64,000 nt of DNA from Cervus elaphus. Taxonomy: Eukaryota; Chordata; Mammalia; Artiodactyla; Cervidae. Below the pieces are notes generated by a model. The model did no database searches and was not told the origin of the DNA. It saw nothing but the letters and a program-made list of their open reading frames with translations. The position numbers and the translations under genes are program-made. Location: positions 53,952,001 to 54,016,000 of the forward strand of contig NC_057818.1 in the NCBI RefSeq assembly GCF_910594005.1. Reading direction: 5' to 3'. Each line of letters begins with the position of its first letter. The stretch's first letter is position 1. Of the stretch, positions 35,279 through 47,856 are shown in pieces.

Positions 35279-38200
35279 TCACACGCGGCGGTAATGTGGC
35301 CACTGCTGGATGATTTCATAGAGCTTGTCCCCTGGAGAGAGCGTCTGCTGCACATCCCGGTGTCCTTTGATCTCGTAGTTACGAGTCAGGTATCCCCGAG
35401 CCGCGCCGCAAGCCAGCAGACTCTGGGCCGCCTTGAGAGCTTGGGCCGGGGGCGCCCGATCTGGGGGAGAGGCAGGAGTTAGGCTGGGGCTTCCTCCGAG
35501 GACTGAGGGAGTGTGGGTAGTGCTGTGATGTTGCACTCGGAGCTGGCCCACTTGGGCCCAGAACCTGGTCTGCCACTGCTCTGTGCCTCAGTTTTCTCAT
35601 CTGTGAAAGGGGAGAATGACAGCACCTGCCCACAGGGCTGGGGGACGGCAAGATGAGTGACTGTGTGTAGAGCCAGCCCTCCGCAAGTGTCGGCCATCAA
35701 GATGATCATTTATTCACCCTCCTCTGCCCCCAGACCTTCCCATCTGATCCACAGCTATAGCTGCCACTTATCAAGCACTTCTGGGGCTTCCCTGGTAGCT
35801 CAGACGGTAAGGAATCTACCCGCAATGCAGGAGACCTGGGTTTGATCCCTGGGCCAGGAAGATTCCCCTGGAGGAGGAAATGGCAGTCCACTCCAAGCAC
35901 TTCTCAGGTTAAGCCTAATCCTCCAGCCCATGGACTGACCTAAGAACTTTTATAGAGATGAACTCGTCATCACTGAAACTATGAGGTTGGAAATGGACTT
36001 GATCCAAAAGAGGAAACGAGGCTCAGAGAAACAGAATCCTGCCTGAGGTCACAGAGCTTGTAGGTGACAGAGGCTCCCAGCCACGATGCACCATGAAGTG
36101 CCATCCCCCAGGACCCATGTCAGCCCCCTCGCTGACGGCTGGACACTTACCCATGTACTTGCCCATGAAGGAGATGCCGATGGATATGGGGTTCCACGTG
36201 GCCCCAGAGTGGGCACCTATGGTGTTCCAGCCCCGGCCCTCATACACGAGCCCATCTTCTCCGATCAGGAAACTGTGGGTGGGAGAGTGATGGAGGGCTT
36301 CCTGGGGGAGGACTCCTTCTCCCTCCTCTGCTCACCCCACCCCTGTCCCTGCCCCTGCCCCTGCCACTCACAATTTCCCCAGCAACCCTGCTCCTTATCC
36401 CCTAATCTTCCACAATAAAAACAGTGACCCTGGCCCTTGCTATTTGGCAAGCACAGTTCTAGGTACAGCTTTTTGCATCCCTAACTCCATGAGCTGCCAC
36501 TGCCCCCATCCCATAGCTACTCAGAGAGGTGGCAACACCTGCCCGAGGTCACACAGCTGGATTTTCACCCAGGTCTCTGTGACTCCCGTCCACATGGTCT
36601 GAATCCTTGCTCTCTCTCCTGCCTCCCTGGAGGACTGGTTGAGCGCTTGATTCGTTGACTCCTCACGTGGAATCCTCTGAGGCAGACACTGCCGTCATCT
36701 CCACTTTAAGCTGAGGAAGCTGACTTAGAGTATTTACCCAAGGTCCTGTCCTGGAGACTAGTGAGTTCTCAGGACTCTCGACTGAGAAGCTCCCCAGCCT
36801 GCTTCCTGCTTCCTCTTCCCTGCTGAGATGCACTTGATTGACAGGATCAGGGACTCGAGGGTTGGCACGGCAACCAGACACAAACCCCGGAGCCCCAGCA
36901 CCTGTCTCCTTGAGGCTTCCGATCCTAGAAGCAGATCCTTCAGACGTACTCATTCAGCATGTCTTGATTGAGCGAGTTTGATTGGGCACGTTGGAATTAA
37001 GCCCAGGTGGCTGGGCTTCCCAGGTGACTCTGGGGTAGAGAACCCACCTGCCAATGCAGGAGATCTAAGAGACCCAGGTTCGATCCCTGGGTTGGGTAGA
37101 CACCCTGGAGGAGGGTGTGACAACCCACTCCAGTATTCTTGCCTGGAGAATCCCATGGACAGAGGAGCCTGGCTACAGTTATGGGGTCGCAGAGTCGGAC
37201 ATGACTGAGCATCTGAGCACATGGGAATTAACCAGAAGATTGGCTTTTTGGAGACTTGAGATTGGCCCCCTCAGCCCTCTGGCTCATGAGGTGGTCAAGA
37301 ATGCACAGAACATGGCAACTCCTAATATTGGGTGCTGACATCACCACTTGGGATACCAGATTCTCAGAATACAGACTGAAGAGACTAGAAATACCACAGT
37401 GACGCTGACCACCAGGACTGGGCTGGGCATGGCCCTGCCACAGCCTCTGCCCCTAGCACAAGCAACTGGTACTCTCTGTATCTTTGTTAAATGGACGCGT
37501 CTCATTTAAACATCAAACACCACCACCAGGTTGGGTGGTCAGGAGCCCCATTTTACAGGTGAAGAAACTGAGGCTCCGAGCAAGATGTGACAAGGAAGGG
37601 AGATTCAAAATATTGGGATCAGACTCTGCAGCCTACAATTGGAGGAACAAACTTCAGTCAGGTTTCCTCTAAAGTGATTTAGACCAGAGGCCCCGAAGCC
37701 AAACTCTCTGGACTTCACTCCTTCAGGGAAACACTTAGAATTGGACTGCCCAACTCCTGGAAACAAAATTTTGAAGTTGAGACCTTTGGATTGTAATATC
37801 TGGAGCGAGAAGAGCTGGAGATACTCTGGGAGGCTTCTCAATTTCTCCGAGTGAGGTCCTCAGATTTCCTGGCCTCACCCCAGCCCTATTGAAGCATCTC
37901 TCAGGATGGAGCCTGGGAGTCTGCATTCCCAGTGAGGCGATTCTGGTGCTTACGGAGGCCCGAGAATCAATTAGAGTACAAATCCGTGTGTGGGACCCCA
38001 GCCTGGTCCCCTGGAGAGGGAGCTGGCGGGCGTGGGCCCCAGAGGCAGATCTAACCAATCCCGGCCCCTGTTTCTGTGGTCAGCCCCTGCCATCTGTTCT
38101 CCACACCACAGCCAGTGGGAATTTCTTGGACCCCAAGCCGGCTGGCATCCCTCTCATGGCTGCTGTCTGGGAGTAGAACTGAGGTCCTCCCTGTAACCCA

Positions 38201-39317
38201 CGAGACCCTGTGCCATCTGGCCCCTGCCGACCTCTTCCTCCTCACTTGATATCACTTTCCAGCTAGCTCCAGCCACCCTGACCTCTGTCCCCCAGGCCTG
38301 ACCCCTTCCCTCGGCCTCCTGGCCTTTACCTCTGCAGTACCCCCAGTTCACTGCCCTGCGGCCCACGGCTCTCTCGTCAATCCCTCTGTTCCCTTTATCC
38401 AGCGCTTCCATCACCGTCTAAATTCATCTCGTGGACTTCGCTTGTTTCTCACCTGTTGCTGCCTGCTGGTCTTTACATCCCTCTGGGCTAGATTCTGTGT
38501 CCACAGCTGGGTCCCCATGCTAGCCCCTGGCACACATCCTGGCACATAGTAACAGACCATGCATCTGGGGGCTCCCAGTGCACGCCAGGCAGTGTTCTAA
38601 GGCGTATTGGCTGGCTCAGCAATGGAGTGGCCCACGACCCCGTCGACTTTGCAGAGGAGGGAGAGGACCCTGAAGCTGAGAGAAGCGCATGCCTGCCCCA
38701 GGGCTCAACCAGGGGTAAAGGGAGCTGGGACGTAACCCCAACCCCGGCCTCACCAGGCACTAGACTTTACCAGGCGAATCCAGTGCACAGGACTTGTTCC
38801 TGTACCTGCAAAATCTCTCCCTTCCTCTGGGGTCAGAGCTCGGACCGCAGCCCCTTCCCCTCCCCCTTGCAGGTCCGCGGTGCCTGCACGCGCCCAGCCC
38901 TAAGCGGCGCCCTGGGGGAGAAACAAAGACGCTGCCGGCATCCGGCAGGCGCCTCTAGAATCGGGTCCCCGCGGTCTCCCGTCGCCCCCTCGCGCTTCTC
39001 TCGCTACATCCGCGGCTCCAGCCCCTGCCTCCCCTGCGCACTCACTTGTAGCCCACGTCGCACCAGCCCAGCTGCTGCACGTGGTAGTGCTGCACGTTTC
39101 GGGCCTGCTGCTGGCAGGAGGCCGGAGTGACGCAGACGCTGCCCGCCGTGTGCGACACCACGACGTAGCGTACGGGCTGTCTTAGCCTCTGGCTGCACCT
39201 GGACGCCTGGGCCTTCCACCCTTGGCGGGACACGATGGGGCCGCAGTCTTTTTGAGCCGCCCCGAGGCCCAGGAGGGCGAGGAGGGCCCAGGCGAGCAGC
39301 GCGCAGCGGCGAGACAT
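35279..39317 (-). CDS. PGLYRP1: PGLYRP1, peptidoglycan recognition protein 1, 3 exons
   Basis: PGLYRP1 is a secreted antibacterial protein of neutrophil granules and epithelia that binds bacterial peptidoglycan. Exons on the minus strand are 39317-39046, 36272-36151 and 35460-35279. All splices are GT-AG and give 191 residues. A signal peptide (MSRRCALLAWALLALLGLG, about 1-21) precedes one PGRP domain with the pattern VVSHTAGS (His56), CDVGYNFLIGEDG and GHRDVQQTLSPGD (His165). Six cysteines at 25, 41, 62, 68, 86 and 149 fit the three family disulfides. Ser173 stands where zinc amidases have the catalytic Cys, so it should bind but not cut peptidoglycan, as in other mammalian PGLYRP1 proteins. 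The gene appears intact. It converges with CCDC61, with MIR769 between. Confidence 0.96.
35783..35905 (+). mobile_element. Bov-tA SINE, 3' truncated, in PGLYRP1 intron 2
   Basis: The head ggggcttccctggtagctca and ggtttgatccctgggccagg are present, but the element stops in the middle of the body near aatggcagtccactcc. Confidence 0.85.
36440..36600 (-). repeat. MIR relic in PGLYRP1 intron 1
   Basis: gcaagcacagttctaggtac and caacacctgcccgaggtcac are in reverse MIR order. Confidence 0.6.
37013..37222 (+). mobile_element. Bov-tA SINE in PGLYRP1 intron 1
   Basis: The head gggcttcccaggtgactctg, then gttcgatccctgggttgggt, ending acatgactgagcatctgagc. Confidence 0.9.
38215..38560 (+). mobile_element. 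L2 LINE fragment in PGLYRP1 intron 1
   Basis: It reads catctggcccctgccgacct, ctagctccagccaccctgac and gctgggtccccatgctagcc in L2 order. Confidence 0.6.
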
Positions 39318-39400
39318 GGCAGGCAGGACGCACGGAGATGCCTAGGGCGCGCAGCCGGCCCTGGGCCTTTATCTGTGGGGACGCGGTGGGGGCAGTGGGT
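39318..39400 (-). promoter_or_regulatory. PGLYRP1: PGLYRP1 core promoter
   Basis: AGATAAAG on the minus strand at about 39374-39367 is a plausible non-canonical TATA element about 50 bases before the ATG; it also fits a GATA site. The region is GC-rich. Confidence 0.45.
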
Positions 39401-40470
39401 TGGAGGGAGCCATGCGGGAAAGGTCTTGCCTCACGCCCGGGAGGGACTCCTCTTCCTTCTCTGGCGGGGCCCCAACAGGATGTGGTATGGTCAGGTCCGG
39501 GCTGGGTGGGGAGAGGGGAGCCTGTTCATCCAGCTGGGAGTCGGGGGTGGGGAGAGGCACACAGGCCCCTGAGCGAAAATCGTGGTTTCTGGAAGACTCA
39601 GTGTCTGGATCTCTCCCCTGCTTTGTCTCTGCCCTCGGTGAGGCATTGGACAACTCACCAGGAACTTAAAACCAGGAGAGAAAACCGGGAGGCCCTGAGG
39701 CCTCTTCTCCCTTCTTCCTGCAAGGAACTGAAGAAACACAGGGGCCCATTTTTGAAAACACTTCTCCTGGGCCTAAGCCCGATGTCATTTAACCCTTGCA
39801 GCAAACGGAAGAGGTGCATCATGGAAAGCCCATTTCATAGTTGAGTCAACTGAGGCCGGAAGCGGGCTGATCACCTTGCTGACACATGGGAGGAAGGAGA
39901 GCCTGGTGGTCCAGAACCCCCATTCAGAGCCAGACTGTTTGTGTTTGAAGCTGGTGACATTCCAGTGTGTGAGCTTGCACAAGTGACTTTAACCTTTCTG
40001 TGACTCAGTTTTCCCCACCTGCAAAATGGGCCTGATACTATAAAGTCTCTAATTCATGGGATGATCGCTTAGAAGATGTGTGACTCCGAGTGCCCCATAA
40101 GCTTCACCAGGATTCGACCTCAGATCTGCCCTTGGTCAGATGCCCTAAGCTCCATCCTCCACAGGAGGGATCCTGAGGTCCAGAGAGGAACAGCCATTAC
40201 CTAGCACCACTCAGCGGCTTGGGATCACAGATGGAGCAGAAGACTTCTCCGGGGACTCTGCCCTGCCCAGGCCTCCTTTCCCATGACCTCCTAGAGGCAC
40301 TTGCTGCATTCAGGGAAGACTCTAGTTTGCTTTCCCTTCTACTTTGGTAGATTTTTTTTTTTTAAGGATTTTTTTTTTTTTTTACAAAAGTAACATATGC
40401 TTCACTTTAATGTATAGCAGAAGCTAACATAACATTGTAGATCAACCATGCTCTAATGAAAAATTTTCAA
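39401..40470. other. Intergenic DNA upstream of PGLYRP1
   Basis: No gene is recognised. A plus MIR lies at about 39940-40060 and a T-rich stretch at 40350-40382. Confidence 0.6.
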
Positions 40471-40800
40471 AGGACTTCCCTGGTGGTCCTATGGTCGAGA
40501 GGCCAGCTGCCAATGCAGATGACACGGGTTTGATGCCTGGTGCAGGCGGATTCCACATGCTGAGGGGCAGCTAAGCCCACAAACCACAACTACTGAGCCC
40601 ACACTCTAAAGCCCATGTGCCACGACTACTGAAGCCCGCATGCCAAGAGCCCGGGCTTTGCAACAAGAGAAACCATCACAGTGAGAAACCTGTGCACCGA
40701 AACTAGAGAGCAGCCCCTGCTGGCTGTAACTGGAGAAAGTCAGCTCGCAGCAAAAAGACCCAGTGCAACCAAAAATAAATACATGAAAAAAATTAAAAAT
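40470..40800 (+). mobile_element. CHR-type SINE, long form
   Basis: It starts ggacttccctggtggtccta and extends through cacaactactgagcccacac and ccacgactactgaagcccgc to an A-rich tail. A minus MIR lies at about 40985-41175. Confidence 0.85.
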
Positions 40801-41221
40801 AATGTATGCTAGCTGTAACAAGTTGAATTGACACAAATATTAATCAGCTGTGCCCCCCTCTGTCCAGCCCCGCCCACCCGAGGTCACCAGTGAGAACAGT
40901 GTGGTATATTTTCTTCCACCATGTTCCCCATGCTCATGTAGATCATGTTTATACCCGTGATATTGCTGAATGGCTCACCAGGCATCCTCAAGCAAGTTCA
41001 TGAATTATCTCAGTTCGTGCTCCCAGCAAGGTGTGTGAGGCAGATATTATTAACCTGCCTTTTCTATAATCAAGGAAGCTGAGACACAAAAGGGTTATTA
41101 CATTCAGGGAGAAGACGGTGATGCCTGAATGTTGCCACAAGTTTCAGACTCCAGAGATTAAGCTCTAAACCACATTCTGCTTCCTACAAACATACATATA
41201 TGGACACATTTTTTAAAATAA

Positions 41222-41930
41222 AATTAAATCAAAACCATAAGGGTGGTATCATCTGCATATCTGAGGTTATTGATATTTCTCCTGGCAATCTTGATTCCAG
41301 CTTGTGCTTCTTCTAGCCCAGCGTTTCTCATGATGTACTCTGCATATAAGTTAAATAAGTAGGGTGACAGTATACAGCCTTGATGTACTCCTTTTCCTAT
41401 TTGGAACCAGTCTGTTGTTCCATGTCCAGTTCTAACTGTTGCTTCCTGACCTGCATACAGGTTTCTCAAGAGGCAGGTCAGGTGGTCTGGTATGCCCATC
41501 TCTTTCAGAATTTTCCACAGTTTTTTGTGATCCACACAGTCAAAGGCTTTGGCATAGTCAACAAAGCAGAAATAGATGTTCTTCTGGAACTCTCTTGCTT
41601 TTTCGATGATCCAGTGGATGTTGGCAATTTGATCTCTGGTTCCTCTGCCTTTTCTAAAACCAGCTTGAACATCTGGAAGTTCACGGTTCACGTATTGCTG
41701 AAGCCTGGCTTGGAGAATTTTAAGCATTACTTTACTAGCGTGCGAGATGAGTGCAATTGTGTGGTAGTTTGAGCATTCTTTGGCATTGCCTTTCTTTGGG
41801 ATTGGAATGAAAACGGACCTTTTCCAGTCCTGTGGCCACTGCTGAGTTTTCCAAATTTGCTGGCATAGCATCGATTTGCCTTTTGTCACCTAATATTTCA
41901 TAGGCATCTCTCCAGGGCAATACATCTACG
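41222..41930 (-). mobile_element. BovB (RTE) LINE reverse-transcriptase fragment
   Basis: The minus-strand frame (41889-41224) gives about 221 residues of BovB reverse transcriptase, with FIPIPKKG, QAGFRKGRGT, GVHQGCILSP and the catalytic box YADD near the end. A second frame (41920-41735) holds the residues just upstream (DAYEILGDKRQIDA), so a frameshift lies near 41870-41890. The element is cut at both ends and inactive. BovB is the LINE that supplies RT for Bov SINEs and is a strong marker of ruminants, though also found in some reptiles. Confidence 0.92.
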
Positions 41931-41959
41931 TAGTTCTAATCTGTCTTTCATGATAGCTA

Positions 41960-42290
41960 CATAATATTTCTTTTTTAAATTTTATTTTTGTCTGTGCTGG
42001 GTCTTCCTTGCTGCGCTCAGACTTTCTCTAGTGAGTGGGGGCCGCTCTCTAGTTGCAGTACACGGGCTTCTCACTGCAGCGGCTTCTCCTATTGCGGAGT
42101 GCGGGCTGTAGGCAGGCAGGCTCAGTAGTTGCAGCTCGTGGGCTCTAGAGCACAGGCTCAGTAGTTGTGGTGCTCGGGCTTAGCTGCTCTTCGACACGTG
42201 AGATCTTCCTGGATCAGGGATCCAACCCATGTTCCCTGCACTGGTAGGCAGGTTCTTAAACAACTGGGCCACCAGGGAAGTCTGACATTT
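41960..42290 (-). mobile_element. CHR-type SINE, long form
   Basis: It has gtctgtgctgggtcttcctt, ctggatcagggatccaaccc and ccaccagggaagtctg. Confidence 0.85.
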
Positions 42291-43330
42291 CTTCTTTGAA
42301 GATTTTCAGTCCCTCTTTACCATCCTGCCCAGTGCTGCACAAAATATCATTGTAAGATACAGCAGCCTTACACATTGGCGTGTTTATAAATTATACATAT
42401 AGACTTGCTAGGTCGAAGGGTATACATATTTAATAGATATTACCAGATTGTTTTCCCCAGAAGACCGTTAACCGTTCATATTTCTACTACTAATGTATTA
42501 GAGCCCCCACTCACCCCAGAAGTGGGTGTTATCACTTCTTAAATTTATGGGTATAAAGTGAAATCTCTTTGGAACATTAATTGGTGATTTTATGACCACT
42601 CGAGGGACTTTGTATTTCTCTGTTTGCTGCCCATTTGGATGTGTCTTTGGTCAGTTGTCTTTACTTTTCCATTGCCAGTTTTAAAAAAAAATGGATTGTT
42701 TGCCTGTTTCTTATCAATTTGCAAAGTGAAGAAAACAACCCCATTACTGAGATTGTTGAGTTGTTGAGTATGTATATTTTGTCTCAGTTCTTTTTAAGAG
42801 CATTAAAGAATCAGGTACATATAGAAAAAGGTACAAATGCACTTTATAGAGTTAATACAATTAATAGAATAGAATAGAATTGATAGTTAATAGTGTGAAC
42901 AGTGGAGAGCTCTGTTACTTTCATACCATGAGGACACCATGCACAAATATTCTGGTCAGGAAAAAGCTACATTTTAGATTTTATTAGATATTGCTTAATG
43001 GCATTCCAAAAAAAGTTTTAGTGTTTAGTTTCCCCAGCAATGTGGTCAGTCCAAGGAATGGTATCTCATTATTGTCTTACTTGCATTTCCTCAACCTTAG
43101 ACAGGTGACTATCTTTTTACATATTAACAGATGTTTGTGTCCATCTTCTGGGAACTGTTTGTTTATTTCTTTAATCATTTCCTGTTGGGTTTTTGCATAT
43201 GAGGATTTAACCCTATGTCTCCCAAATGTACTGCAAATCTTTTCCTCCAGTCTATTAAAGTTTTTAAAAAATAGTTTGTTTTCTGTCTTAACCTTAAGAA
43301 GATCTTTCCACAAATAAGATTATAAAACAT
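42290..43330 (-). mobile_element. Old L1M 3' UTR relic
   Basis: AT-rich DNA with cttgctaggtcgaagggtat, ggtatctcattattgtctta and ttttgcatatgaggatttaa follows the reversed L1M 3' UTR. Confidence 0.6.
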
Positions 43331-43479
43331 CTTCTTTTAATAAAACGTTACTATGTGTCTTGCTTTTAGATCTTTACCTGGGTTGGAATTTATAATTGCA
43401 TATGGTGTGAGCCTAGTTTTGCATTTCAGCCCTGCCACATATTAGCTGAATAACCTTGGGCAACTGGACAGCATTTGAC

Positions 43480-44020
43480 ATAGCTGAACACTTCCTTCTC
43501 CTCAAAATGCTCACTTCCTTTAGCTTTTGTGTCGTAAGACTTTCTTCATTTTCCTTCTACTTCTCTGGCTGGCCTTTTGTTCTCACTTTCAGACTCATTC
43601 TTCCCTTCTTTTTTTTTTTTAATTTTTATTTATTTATTTCATTCTTCCCTTCTTGATCATTATACTCTTTCTGCCAGGTGACCTTATCCAGACAGTAGCT
43701 TCAGTCACACCAAAATGCAGATGACTTTCCTATTTTTATGTCTGAGCTCTCAGCTGAATTCTGGATCTGCGTATCCACCTGCCTACTTGACATCTCCACT
43801 GGGGTGTTCCAGAGGCACCTCAAATGCCAGATTTCCAAAATGGGTCATGATTTCCTCCTCCAGAATTGGCCCTCTTCCAGGACTCCCTGTCTGAGGGAAT
43901 GATACGATCATCTTCCAGTTACAAAAGCCATAAATCTGAGTACCATCCTTGACCATCTCCTACTCTCTCCCCAAAAATCAGCACCCCAAATGATGCCCAG
44001 CACCAAGCAGGTGCTCAATA
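43480..44020 (+). mobile_element. L2 LINE fragment
   Basis: It carries cctgcctacttgacatctcc and gagtaccatccttgaccatc from the L2 3' coding region. Confidence 0.6.
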
Positions 44021-44091
44021 GATAGTTACTGAATGACTGGATACCTGTTTGATCCATCCCCAAGTCATGATGCTGCTATCTCCTAAATACT

Positions 44092-44339
44092 ACCCCCCCC
44101 CCTTCTTTTTCTTTTGGTTGTGCTGGGTCTTCATTGCTCGGCAGGGACTTCTGCTAGTTGCTGTGAGCAGGGGCTTCTCCTGTTGCAGAGCGCGAGCTCT
44201 AGAGTGTGCGGGCTCAGGAGGTGTGGCACACAGGCTTAGTTGCTCCACAGTATATGGGATCTTCCAGAACCAGGGATCAAATCCATGTCCCCTGCATTGG
44301 CAGGCGGATTCTTAATAACTGGACCACCAGGGAGGTCCG
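44092..44339 (-). mobile_element. CHR-type SINE with target-site duplication
   Basis: It is flanked by tctcctaaatac at 44080-44091 and 44340-44351. Inside are ttgctgtgagcaggggct and ggaccaccagggaggtcc. Confidence 0.9.
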
Positions 44340-44990
44340 TCTCCTAAATACCGTCTAAATCAGGATACTCCTGTCTATTTCTGCCTTCTCCACTCGGATT
44401 CAGTTACCATCTTCTTGCACCTGGATTTTGCTCCTACTTCCTCAATGACCTTGCATCTTGCACCCTGGCCCCTGTGAGGCCCAGGCTCAAATCAAAAAGC
44501 CAGTCATATTTTTTTCTGTGGTTTCTCATGACTCAGGATGAGACCCATGCTCCTCACCATGGCCAACAGAATGGGTTGCTTCCACCCCAGCCTCACCTCG
44601 ATCGTGGCCAAGACCTTCTTCCGGAGCCACCCAGCCACCCTGCCCTCTTGCTGTCTGTGAAGAAACTTTGACTACCTTGCCCCCGGGGGGACTCTGTACA
44701 AAGAGGAACTTGAAGAAATCCAGCAACCTTGTACTTCAACTTTCAGATTACAAAACACTCAACTAACCTTTTGTAAAAAGACAGAAATGTTTACACATCA
44801 TATTCCTTAACGAAACTAAGGGTGCAATCATTAGCTAGGTGGGGTGAAGACTTCCCTTGTTAGAATTTTATTTATTCTGTATCTTGTCAGCCTAAAATTG
44901 AGACATGCCCCTGTGAACATTTAGAGCAATTCATAACAATGGGTAATTGTTATATTTCCTTGAACCTTGAGGCTGTATTACTTGAATCTT
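44340..44990. other. Intergenic, no gene recognised
   Basis: Continuation of L2-like sequence to about 44650, then AT-rich unique DNA. Confidence 0.5.
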
Positions 44991-45425
44991 TTAAATATTT
45001 TTAATGTAATTTAAAATATTTATTTATTTAAATATCTGGCTGCGTCAGGTGTGAACTCTTAGTTGCAGTATGTGAGATCTAGTTCCCTGACCATGGATCG
45101 AACCCCCACCCCCTGCATTGGGAGCTCAGAGTCTTAGCCACTGGATCACCAGGAAGTCCCATGTAAGTTTTCAATTGAAGTATAGTTGATTTACAATATT
45201 GTGTTAGTTTCAGGCGTACGGCAAAGTGGTTCAGTCACACACATATTTAAATATATATGTGTTTATATTCTTTTTCAGATTCTTTTCCCTTATAAATTAT
45301 TACAAAATATTGACTATAGTTCCCTGTGCAACACATTAGGTCTTTGTTGGTTATCTATTTTATATATAGTACTACTTGGATACTTTTTTGATAGGATGAA
45401 ATTAGATCTATTTGCTATGTTTTAG
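44990..45425 (-). mobile_element. CHR SINE (44990-45163) followed by L1 3' end
   Basis: The SINE shows gaccatggatcgaaccccca and tcaccaggaagtccc. The L1 part begins ttcaattgaagtatagttga and includes gactatagttccctgtgcaa. Confidence 0.8.
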
Positions 45426-45649
45426 GAAGCTGAATTTTTAAAATATTTAACTCATTAGCTGTTGTTTGATTTTTAAAATACTCAATTCAGCCGGTATAAA
45501 CCCCCTCTAGACTTTCTTGCAGTTAGTAAAAAATTACTTGTTTTTTTGTTATAGCAACAATGATCGGAGTCCAATTAAATGGTGATTCTAGCAAGAACAA
45601 GTTTAAAACACAAAGCAGAATCTTTATATTTCCCTTGACGTTCCCAAGC

Positions 45650-45930
45650 GTGGAATATCCCTGCTCACCTGCTCCATCCTAATTGTCACTTACTAGTCCT
45701 TCAGAGTCACCTTCTCAGACTGACACTACCTTTCTGATATCTTGGACTAAGACAAACCCTGCTATTTTACTTTCTGCATGCTATTTCCATCTCTGTATTT
45801 GTCACAACTGTAGTTATAAACCTCCCTGTTTAATTCTTTAATCTTTGTTTCTCCTATACAGTGAGGTTTCTAAGAAGGGCCATCATATAATTTATTGTCC
45901 AAACCATGACACCTAAGAGTGAATGAGGGA
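45650..45930 (+). mobile_element. L2 LINE fragment
   Basis: gtcaccttctcagactgaca and gaggtttctaagaagggc fit the L2 3' UTR. Confidence 0.5.
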
Positions 45931-46269
45931 GCCCTTAATATTTATGTTGCATCAATGGGCAACCACGAGATTGTCCCCAAAAGTACAGGATGTATAATTG
46001 CCCCATTTAAAGATAAAAAATGGGCTATCATCTCCCCCTCCCACACACCATTATATCCTAAGTTCTAAGCACATAGTTGGTAATAAATGCATGTGAATAT
46101 CACATGAATATCACCCTCACTTTCTCCATCTTTGAAATGGACTTCATAAAAGTGCCTCCCTCACAGGGCTGTTGTAAACATTGGGGCTGCCTCTCACACG
46201 ATGGTTGATAAACAAGAGTACAGATGGAGGCCTACATACCCTATTGCTAAAGACTTAAAGGTTATACAC

Positions 46270-46603
46270 CCAGAACTTCCCTGGTGGTCCAGTGGGTAAG
46301 ACGCTACGATCCCAATGCAGGGGGTCTGGGTTCCGTCCTTGGTCAGGGAACTAGATCCCACATGGGTACTGTAATGAAGATCTTAGGTGCCACAGCTAAG
46401 ACCTGGTGCAGCCAAAATAAATAAATATTTAAAAATATGTTGATTTATTTGGCTGTGTTGGGTCTTCCGTGGGATCTTCACTGTGGTACAGGGTTTAGTT
46501 GCCCCACAGCATGTGGGATCTTAGTCCCCCGACCAGAGATTGAATCCACGTCTCTTACATTAGAAGGCAGATTCTTAACCACTGGACCACCAGGGAAGTC
46601 CCA
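46270..46603. mobile_element. Two CHR SINEs, head to head (plus then minus)
   Basis: Plus copy 46270-46437 (gaacttccctggtggtccag to the aaataaat tail) is joined directly to minus copy 46438-46603 (tgatttatttggctgtgttg to ccaccagggaagtccc). Together they form an inverted repeat. Confidence 0.85.
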
Positions 46604-47530
46604 ATAGTTTTTAAAAGTTTTACACCAAGCAAACAGCTGCTAAACAAAATATAATCTACCCTCTTCACAAAGACACCTCTAAAAAAGAAAACAGAAAGAT
46701 ACGTGCAAAGTGACAGTCCCTATCAAATGACTCTGGGTGGTGTAATTTCAAAGTGGACTTCCTTTTCTGCCAAAGTCCTTGGTTCACTCTGGGGAGATAG
46801 GGTGGGGGAAGGGGGGCAGCTTTCTCCCACATTTATTGGATCGTGAGGGTACCCTCTGTCAGTCTTCTAGTAATTTGCAATGCTCATGTGATAAACACTC
46901 ATTTTTTAGTCCCTTTTTATTGGGGAGGGGACTGCTCTCCTTTCACACCGCCCTCCTCCCCATCCAGGACTCCCTATAGGTGTCTTCTCCCCTCACCTGG
47001 GCTAACTCAAGCAACCTCCATTCACACGTGCTCCCAGCTCCCCATCCTGCAGGAGGAGAGGAACTGGAGGCTGGAATATCCCATTTGAATTTAGAATTCC
47101 CTGACACCTTGGAATTCTACCCAGGAACATGGAGACTTCCAGTGGAGGCCCCTCCACTCCTAACTGGAAGACCACCCCTCTTCTTTTCCAAATGCCCTTT
47201 CCCCATCCCATCCTGGGGGCCACCTGTGCACCCTACCAGCTTGCCCCTGCTCTGTCCACAGCCCCAGAGATAGGGCGGTTTCCTCAGGTTTAGAGGTACA
47301 CTCCCGATCCCCTCACATCACCGACTCAGGGAACAGGCCCATGTGCAAGTTTCGGAAAAAGCCTAAGAGCTACTTGTTCAGCAAATCTGGGGGCCTCGAG
47401 GTCCCAGACCATGTCCAGAAGTGGGGACTCGGGCACATTTTAGCTCCTGGGGATGCCTTGCCCTGCGGAGACAGACTCAAGCCTAAATCTGAGGGCAAAA
47501 TTGATGTTAATTCCAGTCCATATAGCTTAC
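46604..47530. other. Unique intergenic sequence
   Basis: I see no repeat family or convincing gene. Short open frames here lack recognisable domains, splice context or start context. Confidence 0.5.
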
Positions 47531-47800
47531 TAAGTACGTGTTGTGTGTCCCACCTACCTGTTGTAGGTGCTAGGAATTCAGCTGTGAGCAAAACAGGACT
47601 TCCAGCACTCACGTTCTAGTGGGAAAGACATACAGTAAATAAGGAAACGAATAACTACTTCTGAAAAGCCTGGTACACTGTATTTCACTTGGATGATGCA
47701 GCTAGCGTGGCGCCTGGCAGGTAACAGGTGCCCTGGGTGTGTAGCACCGTCAGCTCTGACCTAGGGATTATTCTTGGCCTTGTGGTAGATGGAGCATCTT

Positions 47801-47835
47801 TCCCCGCGGATCCCCGCGGATCTCCGCAGATCCCC
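47801..47835. repeat. Decamer tandem repeat tccccgcgga
   Basis: Three and a half units (tccccgcgga, tccccgcgga, tctccgcaga, tcccc) end 8 bases before the CTCF-like site. Confidence 0.85.
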
Positions 47836-47842
47836 ACTTTCG

Positions 47843-47856
47843 CCGCCAGAGGGCGC
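47843..47856 (+). promoter_or_regulatory. CTCF-like site 1
   Basis: CCGCCAGAGGGCGC closely fits the CTCF core (CCNNNAGNNGGCGC), forward orientation. Confidence 0.6.

Noticed and set aside
38627..39130. Plus-strand open frame of 167 codons
   Set aside because: It overlaps PGLYRP1 exon 1 in antisense and has no homology.
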